Below, piece after piece: positions 41,481 through 48,817 of a DNA stretch of 64,000 bases. The notes beneath the pieces were generated by a model. The model did no database searches. It was not told the origin of the DNA and saw nothing but the letters and a program-made list of their open reading frames with translations. Position numbers and translations under genes: made by a program. Origin of the DNA: AC-32 sp963821495 (GTDB lineage: Bacteria; Actinomycetota; Thermoleophilia; Gaiellales; Gaiellaceae); NCBI GenBank assembly GCA_963821495.1, contig CAWGEA010000003.1, positions 1,364,001-1,428,000 on the forward strand, given 5' to 3'. The number at the start of each line of letters is the position of its first letter. Positions within the stretch are counted from its first letter, which is position 1.

Positions 41481-42397
41481 CAGCAGGTGTAGGCGCCGGG
41501 AGGCGCGTCGCCATCCGCGGGCTGGGGCAGCGCGGCCGCTTCGAGCGCGGCGCCGTGCAGCAGGTCGTGCTCGCTCGCCTCGAGACCGTCGAGCCCGTAG
41601 CGGTCGAGCACCTCGCGGACGACGACCGCGCCGCCGACGATCACCGGTGCGCGCTCCGGCTCGAGGCCGGGCAGCTCGCGGCGCTCGGCGAGCGGGAGGG
41701 AGGCGAGCCGCTCGAGCTGCGCCTCGACCGCGTCGCGCGAGAGCCGGCGGCCGTGGACGCGCTCGGGGTCGTAACCGCCGAGCTCGAGCGCGGCCAGCGT
41801 GGTCACCGTGCCGGCCACGCCGATCGCATCGTGCGGGTCGAGCGGAGGCAGCTCGGCGCGAACCGTCTCCGCGGCGGCGTCGAGCTCGTCGCGCGTCGGC
41901 GGGTCGGAGCGCAGATGCCGCTCGGTCAGTCGGACCGAGCCGACGTCGAGGCTCGTTCGCTCGTGAGCGGTGATCAGCTCGGTCGAGCCGCCGCCGACGT
42001 CGAGCACGAGCGTCCCGTCGCCGAGCGCGCGGCCGTTCGCAACGCCGCGGCGGGTGAGCTCGGCCTCCTCCGCGCCGCTGAGCAGGCGCGTCGCGAAGCC
42101 GTAGCTCCACTCGACCTCGCCGAGGAAGGCCTCGCCGTTCTCGGCGTCGCGGACGGCGCTCGTCCCGATCGCCAGCACGCGCTCGGCGCCGAGTCGCTCG
42201 AGCTCGCGGCGGAAGTCGGAGAGGACGTTGCGGACACGGGCGATCGGCAGCGGCAACAGCTTGCGCCGCTCGTCCACGCCTTCGCCGAGCCGCGTGATCA
42301 CGGTGCGGCGCGCGACCTCGTCCACGCGCTCGCCCTCGACGTCCGCGACCAGCAGGCGGGTCGAGTTCGTGCCGAGGTCGACGACGCCCACGCGCAT
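41477..42397 (-). CDS. ppx: Ppx/GppA family exopolyphosphatase
   Basis: A 306-residue protein with the actin-like ATPase fold of Ppx/GppA. Phosphate 1 is VGVVDLGTNSTRLLVADV, and phosphate 2 is VLDVGGGSTELITA. AIGTSAVRDAENGEAFL carries the catalytic Glu region. It lacks the C-terminal HD domain, like the short actinobacterial Ppx1/Ppx2 proteins that hydrolyse short-chain polyphosphate or pppGpp. The ATG at 42397 is ~40 bases from the divergent initiator tRNA gene. Confidence 0.92.
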   Translation of the reverse strand: MRVGVVDLGTNSTRLLVADVEGERVDEVARRTVITRLGEGVDERRKLLPLPIARVRNVLSDFRRELERLGAERVLAIGTSAVRDAENGEAFLGEVEWSYGFATRLLSGAEEAELTRRGVANGRALGDGTLVLDVGGGSTELITAHERTSLDVGSVRLTERHLRSDPPTRDELDAAAETVRAELPPLDPHDAIGVAGTVTTLAALELGGYDPERVHGRRLSRDAVEAQLERLASLPLAERRELPGLEPERAPVIVGGAVVVREVLDRYGLDGLEASEHDLLHGAALEAAALPQPADGDAPPGAYTCC

Positions 42398-42436
42398 CCG
42401 ACGAAGGCTAGCGGCGCGCTATAATGCGGCCCGCGA

Positions 42437-42510
42437 CGCGGGGTGGAGCAGTCAGGTAGCTCGCCGGGCTCATAACCCGGAGGTCGCAGGTTCAAATCCT
42501 GCCCCCGCTA
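42437..42510 (+). tRNA. initiator tRNA-Met (CAU), target of an integrative element
   Basis: A 74-base tRNA with anticodon CAT. The anticodon stem ends in three G:C pairs (GGG/CCC) and the first pair is C1 against U72, both hallmarks of bacterial initiator tRNA (U72 in actinobacteria). The T arm GCAGG-TTCAAAT-CCTGC is intact. CCA is not encoded. Its last 44 bases form the left copy of the 46-bp attachment repeat, so the integrated element leaves the tRNA whole. Confidence 0.95.
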
Positions 42511-42512
42511 CT
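42467..42512. repeat. attL core: 46-bp direct repeat of the tRNA-fMet 3' end
   Basis: Bases 42467-42512 are identical to 58066-58111. They run from the anticodon loop through the T arm and acceptor to two bases past the tRNA. This is the expected attachment core for a tyrosine integrase using a tRNA gene. The stop codon of the integrase (42508-42510) lies within it. Confidence 0.95.
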
Positions 42513-43758
42513 CAAGAAGGCGCTGCGAAACGGCGCCTTCTTCCGTTCTCGGCTCGGCCTCTTGCGCAGAACTGTGGCCCGTTTGTGGCCCAGGCAGGGC
42601 GGCCACGCCGCCAAACACGCGATCCTCGCCGCGCTGAGCGGCGCCGGGGAAGAGCACCTGCGCAGCGTGGATGTAGCGCTCGGTGATCGAGGCCTGCGAG
42701 TGCCCTGCTCGCAGCTGCACGTACACGGCGGGGTTGCCCGCCGCGGCCTCGAGCGTCAGGGCGGTGTGGCGCAGGTCGTGGAAGGGCCGGAAGGGCCGCA
42801 CGATCCCGGCGCGGCCGAGGGCGGGGCGGAGGTACTCGCTGCTCAGCATCGAGGGTTCGAGCGGCGTGCCCTTCTGCGGGTGGCAGAACACGTACTCGCC
42901 ATCGCCACGGTAGGCCGAGGCCTGCCACTGCTCCTGTAGCAGCGCCACCGTGCGAGTGCCGAGGTCGAGCGTGCGGCGCCCCGCCCGAGATTTCGGCGTG
43001 GTGAGCCGCCCGCGTACGAGCGCCGCCCGTACGTGCAGGCGCCCGTTCAGCAGTTCGAGCTCGCGCCAGCGCAGAGCGAGCAGTTCGCCCCGGCGCAGGG
43101 CGGTGCCAAGGGCCACAAACACGAGGCGCCGCGCCGTGCCCCACCACAGCTGCTCGTCGTCGCCGGCGCGGGCCTCGAGTTCGGCGTACGCCGTCCAGAG
43201 CGCAGCGATCTCGCCCTCGGTGAGTACCTGCATCTCGGGCTCCACGAGGCGCGGGCGCTCCACGTCTGCGGCCGGGTTCGTGCGCAGCAGGCGGCGGCGC
43301 ACGGCCTGCTTGAGCATCACCCGCAGCACGAGCACGAGGTTGGTCACGGTCTTCGGTGCGAGGCCCTTGCGCACGGCGGCGGCGATGAACCCTTCGATCA
43401 GTTCCGGGCGCGCCTCTAGCTCGGCTAGCTCGTACGTGCCGAGCGCGGGCACCAGGTGCCGCTGCACTCCCGTGCGGTAGCCCTCCACCGTCGAGTCCTT
43501 GAGGCCCCGGGCGGGCAGGTACTCATCGAGCCACCAGCGCCCGTAGGCCTCGAACGTCATGCCAGGCCCGCGGCGGTAGCCACGATCCACCTCACTCAGG
43601 CGCTCGCGCAGCGCCGCCTCGGCGCGCTTGCGGTTCCAACCGTCGGCTTCGCGGCCCAGCGTTTCACGGATGCGCTTGCCGCTGGCATCGCGGTAGCGCA
43701 GCCGCCACACCGCGCCGCGCTTCCCTTCGTACCTGTGCACCTCGCCTGCCCTCGTCAT
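42508..43758 (-). CDS. int: tyrosine recombinase (integrase)
   Basis: A 416-residue phage-type integrase. An N-terminal arm-binding domain (EVHRYEGKRGAVWRLRYRD) and SAM-like core-binding domain (about 70-165, LKDSTVEGYRTGVQRHL) precede the catalytic domain. The catalytic residues are Arg in GTALRRGELLALRW, His-x-x-Arg in FHDLRHTAL, His in LRAGHSQ and the nucleophile Tyr in ITERYIHA. It integrates the element at tRNA-fMet. Its stop lies inside the att core, so excision and integration preserve its reading frame. The last codons also contain a terminator hairpin. ATGA overlap with the upstream gene. Confidence 0.95.
   Translation of the reverse strand: MTRAGEVHRYEGKRGAVWRLRYRDASGKRIRETLGREADGWNRKRAEAALRERLSEVDRGYRRGPGMTFEAYGRWWLDEYLPARGLKDSTVEGYRTGVQRHLVPALGTYELAELEARPELIEGFIAAAVRKGLAPKTVTNLVLVLRVMLKQAVRRRLLRTNPAADVERPRLVEPEMQVLTEGEIAALWTAYAELEARAGDDEQLWWGTARRLVFVALGTALRRGELLALRWRELELLNGRLHVRAALVRGRLTTPKSRAGRRTLDLGTRTVALLQEQWQASAYRGDGEYVFCHPQKGTPLEPSMLSSEYLRPALGRAGIVRPFRPFHDLRHTALTLEAAAGNPAVYVQLRAGHSQASITERYIHAAQVLFPGAAQRGEDRVFGGVAALPGPQTGHSSAQEAEPRTEEGAVSQRLLE
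42514..42542. terminator. element-borne bidirectional hairpin after tRNA-fMet
   Basis: A 10-bp perfect stem (AAGAAGGCGC/GCGCCTTCTT) with a 9-base loop lies immediately after the att core. On the plus strand it ends tRNA transcription. On the minus strand it lies inside the last codons of int. The original chromosomal terminator is now at 58115. Confidence 0.7.
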
Positions 43759-44102
43759 TTCTGGCCCGCCTCGCCGGCGAAGAGGTCGGGGTACTGCTTG
43801 CGCAGCGCACGGCGCCGCTCGTAGGAGCGCCAGTACAGCCTGTGCGCCTCGCGGTGGAGGTCCTTCTTCTGCCGCGCTGGCCCCTTGGCCTTGCGCTTCT
43901 TGGTGGCCTCTCGCAGTTCCGCGTGGGCGTGCTCGTAGGCCAGGTAGCCCTCACGGTTGGCGGCCATGGTGGAGTCAAGCTCGGCCACCTCTGCGCGGAT
44001 GGTGCGCTGGTTAGGCTGCTGCTGCACGGGAGTACGTCCTCTCGTGTCGGGGCGGGGCCGTTTGCGCGGTGCCCGCCCGTTGTTCAGGGTCGCCTCCAAC
44101 AC
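43755..44102 (-). CDS. small basic protein upstream of int
   Basis: 115 residues from GTG 44102 (or shorter from ATG about 43967). It is rich in Arg/Lys and helix-forming, with a coiled-coil-like central part (YEHAHAELREATKKRKAKG) and a basic C terminus (YERRRALRKQYPDLFAG). No recognised domain. Its stop overlaps the integrase start by four bases (ATGA), so the two are translated together. It may assist recombination or DNA binding, which is inference. Confidence 0.6.
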   Translation of the reverse strand: MLEATLNNGRAPRKRPRPDTRGRTPVQQQPNQRTIRAEVAELDSTMAANREGYLAYEHAHAELREATKKRKAKGPARQKKDLHREAHRLYWRSYERRRALRKQYPDLFAGEAGQK

Positions 44103-44132
44103 TAGCGCGAGTCGTTGTCAGCCGTGAGAACA

Positions 44133-44339
44133 TCACGCGCTGCCCCCACGGCCGCGCAGCGGTGCGCCGCCCGCCTTCTGCTGCTCCACCCAGGCCCGCA
44201 CATCGCCGGCGTCGTAGCGCCGGTAGCGGCCGAGGGCCACGTGCGGCAGCTGCCCTGCGCGCGTCCGCTCGCGCACCCAGCCCTCGGGCACGCCCAGCAG
44301 CTCGGCCACCTCTAGCGCGGTTAGCAGGCGCTCGCTCAC
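44133..44339 (-). CDS. xis: excisionase-family helix-turn-helix protein
   Basis: A 68-residue MerR-like/excisionase DNA-binding domain. LLTALEVAELLGVPEGWVRERTRAGQLPHVALGRYRRYDAGDVRAW is the standard HTH_17 pattern with the GRYRRY wing. Such proteins direct excision or act as repressors in integrative elements. Translation begins at GTG 44339, inside the stop of the upstream small gene (GTGA). Together with int, 30 bases and one gene away, it forms the recombination module. Confidence 0.88.
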   Translation of the reverse strand: MSERLLTALEVAELLGVPEGWVRERTRAGQLPHVALGRYRRYDAGDVRAWVEQQKAGGAPLRGRGGSA

Positions 44340-44590
44340 CAGCGCCCCGCGGCGTTTGCCCTGAGCGCCTCGGCACCGAACAGATGGCCAGGCTCGTAGG
44401 CCTCGCCTTCGCCCCAGCAACGGCTGAGCTCGCCCACGGCCACCGGGCGGGCAAGCATCTCTGCCAGCGCCAGCGCGTGCTCGCAGGCCGGCTCGCGCTC
44501 GAGCGCCTGCGCGAGCAGCTGGCGCAGGTAGCGCAGCTCGGGGCCGCTGAGCGCGAACGCGTAGATCTGGGCCTGGGCCGGCCGGCTCAG
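44336..44590 (-). CDS. hidden small gene with probable CTG start
   Basis: An 84-residue frame with no ATG, GTG or TTG at its beginning, so simple gene callers would miss it. It starts at CTG 44590, which overlaps the stop of the upstream gene (CTGA). It ends in a TGA overlapping the GTG of the excisionase gene (GTGA). The product is alpha-helical: RPAQAQIYAFALSGPELRYL, then QLLAQALEREPACEHALALA. The double coupling and good codon pattern argue that it is real. Function unknown. Confidence 0.6.
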   Translation of the reverse strand: MSRPAQAQIYAFALSGPELRYLRQLLAQALEREPACEHALALAEMLARPVAVGELSRCWGEGEAYEPGHLFGAEALRANAAGRW

Positions 44591-44817
44591 CGCTCGCCCC
44601 CCGCGCCCGGTTCCTCGCCCACGAAGGGCTGCGTGCCTGCCAGCTCACGCTCGGCACGCCGGTCGGCGGCGAGCGCGAGGCTCAGCGCGTGCTCCACTTC
44701 AGCCTCGGCCTCGCCCACGCCCACCCGCACCTTCCACTGCGGTCGGCCCTTGGCGGTCGTCCAGATCGAAACGCTGCCGCGGGTCGGCTCCTGCTCGTGC
44801 TGCTCGTGCTCGCTCAT
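44587..44817 (-). CDS. small protein of the replication operon
   Basis: A 76-residue acidic protein. MSEHEQHEQEP is followed by a beta-hairpin-like stretch RGSVSIWTTAKGRPQWKVRVGVG and an acidic helical tail. Its start overlaps the stop of the primase-helicase gene (ATGA), and its stop overlaps the CTG of the next. No known family. It is probably a small accessory protein of the element. Confidence 0.62.
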   Translation of the reverse strand: MSEHEQHEQEPTRGSVSIWTTAKGRPQWKVRVGVGEAEAEVEHALSLALAADRRAERELAGTQPFVGEEPGAGGER

Positions 44818-46754
44818 GGCTCCTCCTCCGGGTCGTTGAACAGGTGCTCGCCCGCCGCCGGCAACCTCCGCCAGCAGTTGGCGTTCTTATTGCGGCCTGG
44901 CGGCCCAATCTCGAACTCGAACAGGCCGTCCGCCACGAGCCGGTCGAGCGCTCCGCGCAGTACGTCCTCGCCGGCGCCGATCCCGCCCTTCTCCCGCGGC
45001 GCCTTCCACTGTTTGAGCGTCCGCCACTCGCAGTCGGCGCCACAGGCGAGCAACTCCTCCTGGTAGTCGCGCTCGGGTTCGAAGTCACGCGGGTCGCGGC
45101 CGAAGCCGACTCCGCGCCCAAAGACAAGCCCCCACGCCAGGCCCACCGGGAGTTCGCCTTCGCGGTCCTTGAGGAAGCGCAGGCGGGCGTAGCCCTCGCC
45201 GAGCCGCTCGATCCCCACCACTACCTCGGCGCCGCGCGTCACCGCGCCGGACCCCGCCACGTCGTCAAGCGTCAGGCGGCGCGGCCCCTGCGCCGCGCTC
45301 GGTGGGCGCTTGCGCGGGTGCCCGGGCAGCAGCAGCGCGAAGCCGTACTCGCTCCGCAGCGCGTCGAGCCGGCGCATCAAGTCCACGATCGGGCGCTCGG
45401 CGTTCGGATCCTCGGCCCGGTGGGCTTTGTAGTAGGGGTCGAGGAGCACGGCTGCGTAGCCGCCTGCTTCGATCATCTGCGCGAGCGCGTGCAGTTCGGC
45501 GTCACTCTTTTCGAGTTCCAGCCCGTCCGGCACGCGCAGGTAGTCGATGGCCTCCGTTTGGTCGAGCCTCACGGCGCGCAGCGTCCGCTTCGCAGAGCGC
45601 TCGCCTTGCTCGAGGTCGATCACGAGCGCGCGCTTGCCACCCGCGCCGGCCCAGCCGCAGAAGTCGTCTCCCTCGGCCACGGCGCCTAGCCACTGCACCG
45701 CGAGCGTGGTCTTCCCCTCGCCCTGGTCGCCCACGATGATCGTCCGCGCTCCGCGCCGGAGCAGCGGGCCGAGCAGGTCCGCCTCGCTGGCAGGGTCGGG
45801 GCGGGCACAGAGCGCGCGCGCCGTAACAGGGGTGAAGACCAGGGATGTGCCACGGGGGACCGTGGCACCTCCCGCCACTGCCACCGGTGCACCGCCTTCT
45901 ATATAGGGCGGTGGCACCGTGGCAGAACCGGGTATCGGAAGCCGCGTGGCAGGGATGTGCCACGGTGTGCCAACGCGCCCCCGTGGCACTTCTGCGCCGG
46001 GGGCGTAGCGGGCAACGCTGTGGGCGATCCGGCGGCAGTCGTCCGGGGTGTGTGAGTGCCCGGGTTCGCACCGCTTCAGCGTCTCGATCAGAGCGGCGAG
46101 GATCGCCTCCTCGGAGGCGTTGCGGCGGCGCATCGTGCCCGCGAGCGAGGTCAGGGTCGTGTCGATCTCGCCTTTGGGGATCACCTCCGGCAAGGCCGGC
46201 GCCGCGCCGTTCTGGCGGGCCTCCGCGAAGTAGTCGAGCACGGCTGGCGGCACCTCGGCCAGCGGCAGCGCCCACGGCTCGCGGCCAGGCGCCCAGGTGT
46301 ACGGCCGGCCGGTCTCGGGGTGCTCGCTTGGCGGGAGCACGCACTGGTGCGCCCCGAGCCGCAGCTCGATCCCGTCGCGGGTGGCCTTCTGGAAGCCGTC
46401 CGGCGCGGTGAAGTAGAAGTGCATCCGCCCGGAGCCGGTCACGACGGTGGGCGTCCGCGGCTGCCCGCCGAGCAGGTCGAAGAGTCGCTCGCCGCCCTCC
46501 GCGTTGTCGTACTCCAGCACCGCCAGCCGGGAGGGGCCGAGCACCACGCCTGCGTTCCAGCGGGTGCCCCACGTGGCCCAGAGGCCGGCTAGGCGCTCGA
46601 CGTCGGGCTCAGGCCGCGTGTCCTGCCAGCCTTCACCCTTCGGCACCTTGCCGTCGAGCCGGATCAGAACCCAGCCGAGCGAGCCGTAGCGCCGCGCGGC
46701 CTCGACGAAGCTAGCGGCGCGCGTGCCAGGCTCCGGCCCCGTGAACGCCGTCAC
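44814..46754 (-). CDS. primase-polymerase/RepA-like helicase
   Basis: About 646 residues from GTG 46754 (ATG 46775 is possible). The N-terminal ~190 residues form a bifunctional primase-polymerase: WGTRWNAGVVLGPSRLAVLEYDN with the acidic pair, and TVVTGSGRMHFYF. The middle has an AAA/RecA-like ATPase of the RepA type, with Walker A VGDQGEGKTTLAVQW near residue 340 and Walker B AAVLLDPYYKA. The C terminus is winged-helix-like. It should prime and unwind the element's own DNA, so the element can replicate autonomously. GTGA and ATGA overlaps link it to both neighbours. Confidence 0.9.
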   Translation of the reverse strand: MTAFTGPEPGTRAASFVEAARRYGSLGWVLIRLDGKVPKGEGWQDTRPEPDVERLAGLWATWGTRWNAGVVLGPSRLAVLEYDNAEGGERLFDLLGGQPRTPTVVTGSGRMHFYFTAPDGFQKATRDGIELRLGAHQCVLPPSEHPETGRPYTWAPGREPWALPLAEVPPAVLDYFAEARQNGAAPALPEVIPKGEIDTTLTSLAGTMRRRNASEEAILAALIETLKRCEPGHSHTPDDCRRIAHSVARYAPGAEVPRGRVGTPWHIPATRLPIPGSATVPPPYIEGGAPVAVAGGATVPRGTSLVFTPVTARALCARPDPASEADLLGPLLRRGARTIIVGDQGEGKTTLAVQWLGAVAEGDDFCGWAGAGGKRALVIDLEQGERSAKRTLRAVRLDQTEAIDYLRVPDGLELEKSDAELHALAQMIEAGGYAAVLLDPYYKAHRAEDPNAERPIVDLMRRLDALRSEYGFALLLPGHPRKRPPSAAQGPRRLTLDDVAGSGAVTRGAEVVVGIERLGEGYARLRFLKDREGELPVGLAWGLVFGRGVGFGRDPRDFEPERDYQEELLACGADCEWRTLKQWKAPREKGGIGAGEDVLRGALDRLVADGLFEFEIGPPGRNKNANCWRRLPAAGEHLFNDPEEEP

Positions 46755-46930
46755 GCTGCTTCCTCCAGCATCCACGCGAGCAGCAGGCGGAGGTCGTACT
46801 CGACCCCGTCGAGCAGGAGGCCCGCGTACTCGTACTCACCGGCCGCCAGCGCCCCGCGCATCGCTACGGCCCGGCCCACGCAGTCGGCCACGTCGTCCAC
46901 GAAGAAGGCCGTCCCGCCGTGGTAGATCAC
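46751..46930 (-). CDS. 59-aa protein upstream of the primase gene
   Basis: A short frame from GTG 46930: VIYHGGTAFFVDDVADCVGRA, then AMRGALAAGEYEYAGLLLDGVEYDLRLLLAWMLEEAA, given here in two parts. Its start overlaps the stop of the upstream gene and its stop overlaps the GTG of the primase gene. That coupling supports expression. Small, acidic, partly beta then helical; no known family. Confidence 0.6.
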   Translation of the reverse strand: MIYHGGTAFFVDDVADCVGRAVAMRGALAAGEYEYAGLLLDGVEYDLRLLLAWMLEEAA

Positions 46931-47223
46931 GGCGCCGCCCTCGTGGGTGCGGCTAGCGGTTCAGGATCGGGCTCGGATCTTCGGCCGGGCGAGCGTGCCC
47001 GTGCGCGGCTGGTGCCAGCGCGGCGCCGCGGGGCGGCGGTGCGGCGCTCGCGCGGGCGTGCACGTGCCAGCAGCTGGAGGGCGTACCGGGGCGGCTGGTA
47101 CGGGTGCGCAGCGAGGATCCGCCGCGCGTGCTCCAGATCGGTCTCCGCGGGCCTCGGGATGTCGCCGCGCTCGTACGCCTCAGCGAGCGTGTAACCGATC
47201 GGCTCTACAGGAAGCTTGCGCAT
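46927..47223 (-). CDS. small basic protein, first gene of the replication operon
   Basis: 98 residues from ATG 47223. The N-terminal half, KLPVEPIGYTLAEAYERGDI and ETDLEHARRILAAHPYQPP, is ordered-looking; the C-terminal half is Arg/Pro-rich. The stop overlaps the next start (GTGA). No known family. It is the first gene of the minus-strand operon; the 200 bases between it and the divergent HTH gene at 47431 should contain both promoters. Confidence 0.6.
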   Translation of the reverse strand: MRKLPVEPIGYTLAEAYERGDIPRPAETDLEHARRILAAHPYQPPRYALQLLARARPRERRTAAPRRRAGTSRARARSPGRRSEPDPEPLAAPTRAAP

Positions 47224-47426
47224 GGCCGAAGAAGAGGTCTCGCGGGCAGTACGGGTTGCATGCTGTCGCCGATGCTAGGGCGACCAGCACCTGAATGCAA
47301 ACGGGCGGACCCGCATCCGCCCGTTCGCCGAACACCATGCAACCCGCCACCTCTTGGCAGCGCGCCCCCAAACGTAGCCGACCATGCGCCTGGCCTGCGG
47401 CCTTTGGGGCCGTGATACGGTCGCGC

Positions 47427-47442
47427 GAGTTTGCCCCCTAAG
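47427..47442. repeat. left arm of a 16-bp perfect inverted repeat
   Basis: GAGTTTGCCCCCTAAG at 47427 is exactly complementary to 47966-47981. The arm contains the TTG start of the HTH gene (47431). Confidence 0.9.
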
Positions 47443-47970
47443 CGGCCGCAGAAGGGACCTCAGTGGGGCTTCGTGCCTCTCGACCACCCCGCCGCGAAAG
47501 GCGCGTCCGTTGCCAAGCTCCGCAAGCTCAACGACGAGGCTGCCGCCTACATCGCGGCGAAGGGCTGGGCCGCCTTTGAGCGTCAGTACTTCGACCCGCT
47601 GGCGTGGGAGGAGGCAGAGGAGGCCAGGCGGCGGGCGCTGCAGGCTGCCCGTGAGGCCAAGCGGGATCGCCAACGCCGAGCAGCTGCGCTGAAGGGGAGG
47701 GTGTCGCGAGAGCGCCAGGTCGCGAAGCTGCCCGCCCGCCAGCGGCGGAAGCGCGGCGCCGCAGTTGCAGTGCTCCTCGAGCGGCTCGCCGGCGGCGAGC
47801 CAGTGCGCGCATCGGCCGTCAAGGCCGCCGCCGCGGCAGCGGGCGTGAGCGAGCGGACCTTAAAAACGGCTAAGCGAGAGCTGGGCGTGGAGACAGAGCG
47901 GCGTGGCTGGGGCCCCGGCTCTCACATCGTCTGGTCGCTGCCGAAGAGAGGCCGATCCCGGCGGCCTTAG
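47431..47970 (+). CDS. HTH/winged-helix protein bracketed by inverted repeats
   Basis: A 179-residue basic protein translated from TTG 47431. Residues ~35-105 are a charged helical region (ARRRALQAAREAKRDRQRR). Residues ~118-170 form a winged helix like the C-terminal domain of RepA-type helicases: ASAVKAAAAAAGVSERTLK, then TERRGWGPGSHIVWSLP. It is the only plus-strand gene of the left arm, facing the replication operon, so a regulator or replication-initiation role is likely. Both its start and stop codon lie inside the two arms of a perfect 16-bp inverted repeat, a strange arrangement suggesting autoregulation or mobility of the gene. Confidence 0.75.
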   Translation: MPPKRPQKGPQWGFVPLDHPAAKGASVAKLRKLNDEAAAYIAAKGWAAFERQYFDPLAWEEAEEARRRALQAAREAKRDRQRRAAALKGRVSRERQVAKLPARQRRKRGAAVAVLLERLAGGEPVRASAVKAAAAAAGVSERTLKTAKRELGVETERRGWGPGSHIVWSLPKRGRSRRP

Positions 47971-47981
47971 GGGGCAAACTC
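47966..47981. repeat. right arm of the 16-bp perfect inverted repeat
   Basis: CTTAGGGGGCAAACTC at 47966 is the reverse complement of 47427-47442. The arm contains the TAG stop of the HTH gene. Confidence 0.9.
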
Positions 47982-48166
47982 ACGAGCGCTCGGCCGCGCG
48001 CCAGTTGAGACCGTCACCCCGCCGCACGTAGGTGCGCTCGCTGCTGCCGGCGGTGCCGAACGAGCACACCTCACCAGGGCCGCAGCCCGCCCTGGCCATG
48101 CGCAGCAGGGCGGTGGGTCGGGGCGGCGAGCCGAGCGCGCAGTACCCAGGGCGCGCCCGGAACTCG

Positions 48167-48808
48167 TCATCGCCAGATCGCGCCGACTCGACCCTGGTGG
48201 CCTTGCGGTAACGGTAGGGCCTTGCCCCCTGCGTACCGCATCGCGCTCCATGCAGCCACGGCGGCATCGAGGACATCGTCCAGTGGATGTGGCAAGTCCG
48301 GGAGCTCAATCCCGGCCTCTGCAAGAGCGACGCGCCGCTCCGATCCGCCCGTCCCCGTCTGCTTCGGGGAAGGCGTTCGTCCGAGCAGCTCTCGGAACGA
48401 CACCTCCGGATGGACCTCTATAACCCGCTCATCGGCAGCTGCCAGGCGCGCGATCTCGAAGATGCGATGCCTCATCCCGTAGCTCTGGATGCTCGGCTTG
48501 GGCCATCCGCGATCGACACAGATCGCCTTCGCGTCCTCGTAGGTCGGCGCCCCCAGGACCATCGAAGGAAAGGTCGCGAACACACTCGAACGTCGCTCGC
48601 CAACGAACTCGCGTGCGGTGCGATCAGCTTCACGAAGCGGCGTCTCGGGTAGGCCGATCGGGATGTCTACGCCTATCGCCGCGGCGTCCGGCCAGGCGCT
48701 CACGAGCGCGGCCGCATCGGACGCTAGGCGAGCATCGGCGAAGTGTCCGTCGTCGAGGGCAACGGCGAGCCATTTGCCACGGCAGGCATCGAGCCCGAGA
48801 GCCTTCAT
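48167..48808 (-). CDS. DUF429 family protein (RNase H-like fold)
   Basis: A 213-residue protein of the DUF429 family. ALGLDACRGKWLAVALDDG is the RNase H-like first strand with catalytic-type Asp. AAIGVDIPIGLP, RRSSVFATFPSMVL, GRTPSPKQTGTGG and DDVLDAAVAAWSA complete the family pattern. A nuclease activity has been predicted for this family but not settled. The first ATG, 48808, is used. An unassigned 180-base stretch follows the stop up to the inverted repeat. Confidence 0.85.
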   Translation of the reverse strand: MKALGLDACRGKWLAVALDDGHFADARLASDAAALVSAWPDAAAIGVDIPIGLPETPLREADRTAREFVGERRSSVFATFPSMVLGAPTYEDAKAICVDRGWPKPSIQSYGMRHRIFEIARLAAADERVIEVHPEVSFRELLGRTPSPKQTGTGGSERRVALAEAGIELPDLPHPLDDVLDAAVAAWSAMRYAGGKALPLPQGHQGRVGAIWR

Positions 48809-48817
48809 GGGGCGATG

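Noticed and set aside
47982..48166. Minus-strand Cys-containing frame after the DUF429 gene (CALGSPPRPTALLRMARAGC)
   Set aside because: It reads plausibly, but there is no start codon in a sensible position and it is short; it could be a remnant. Not supported enough to list.
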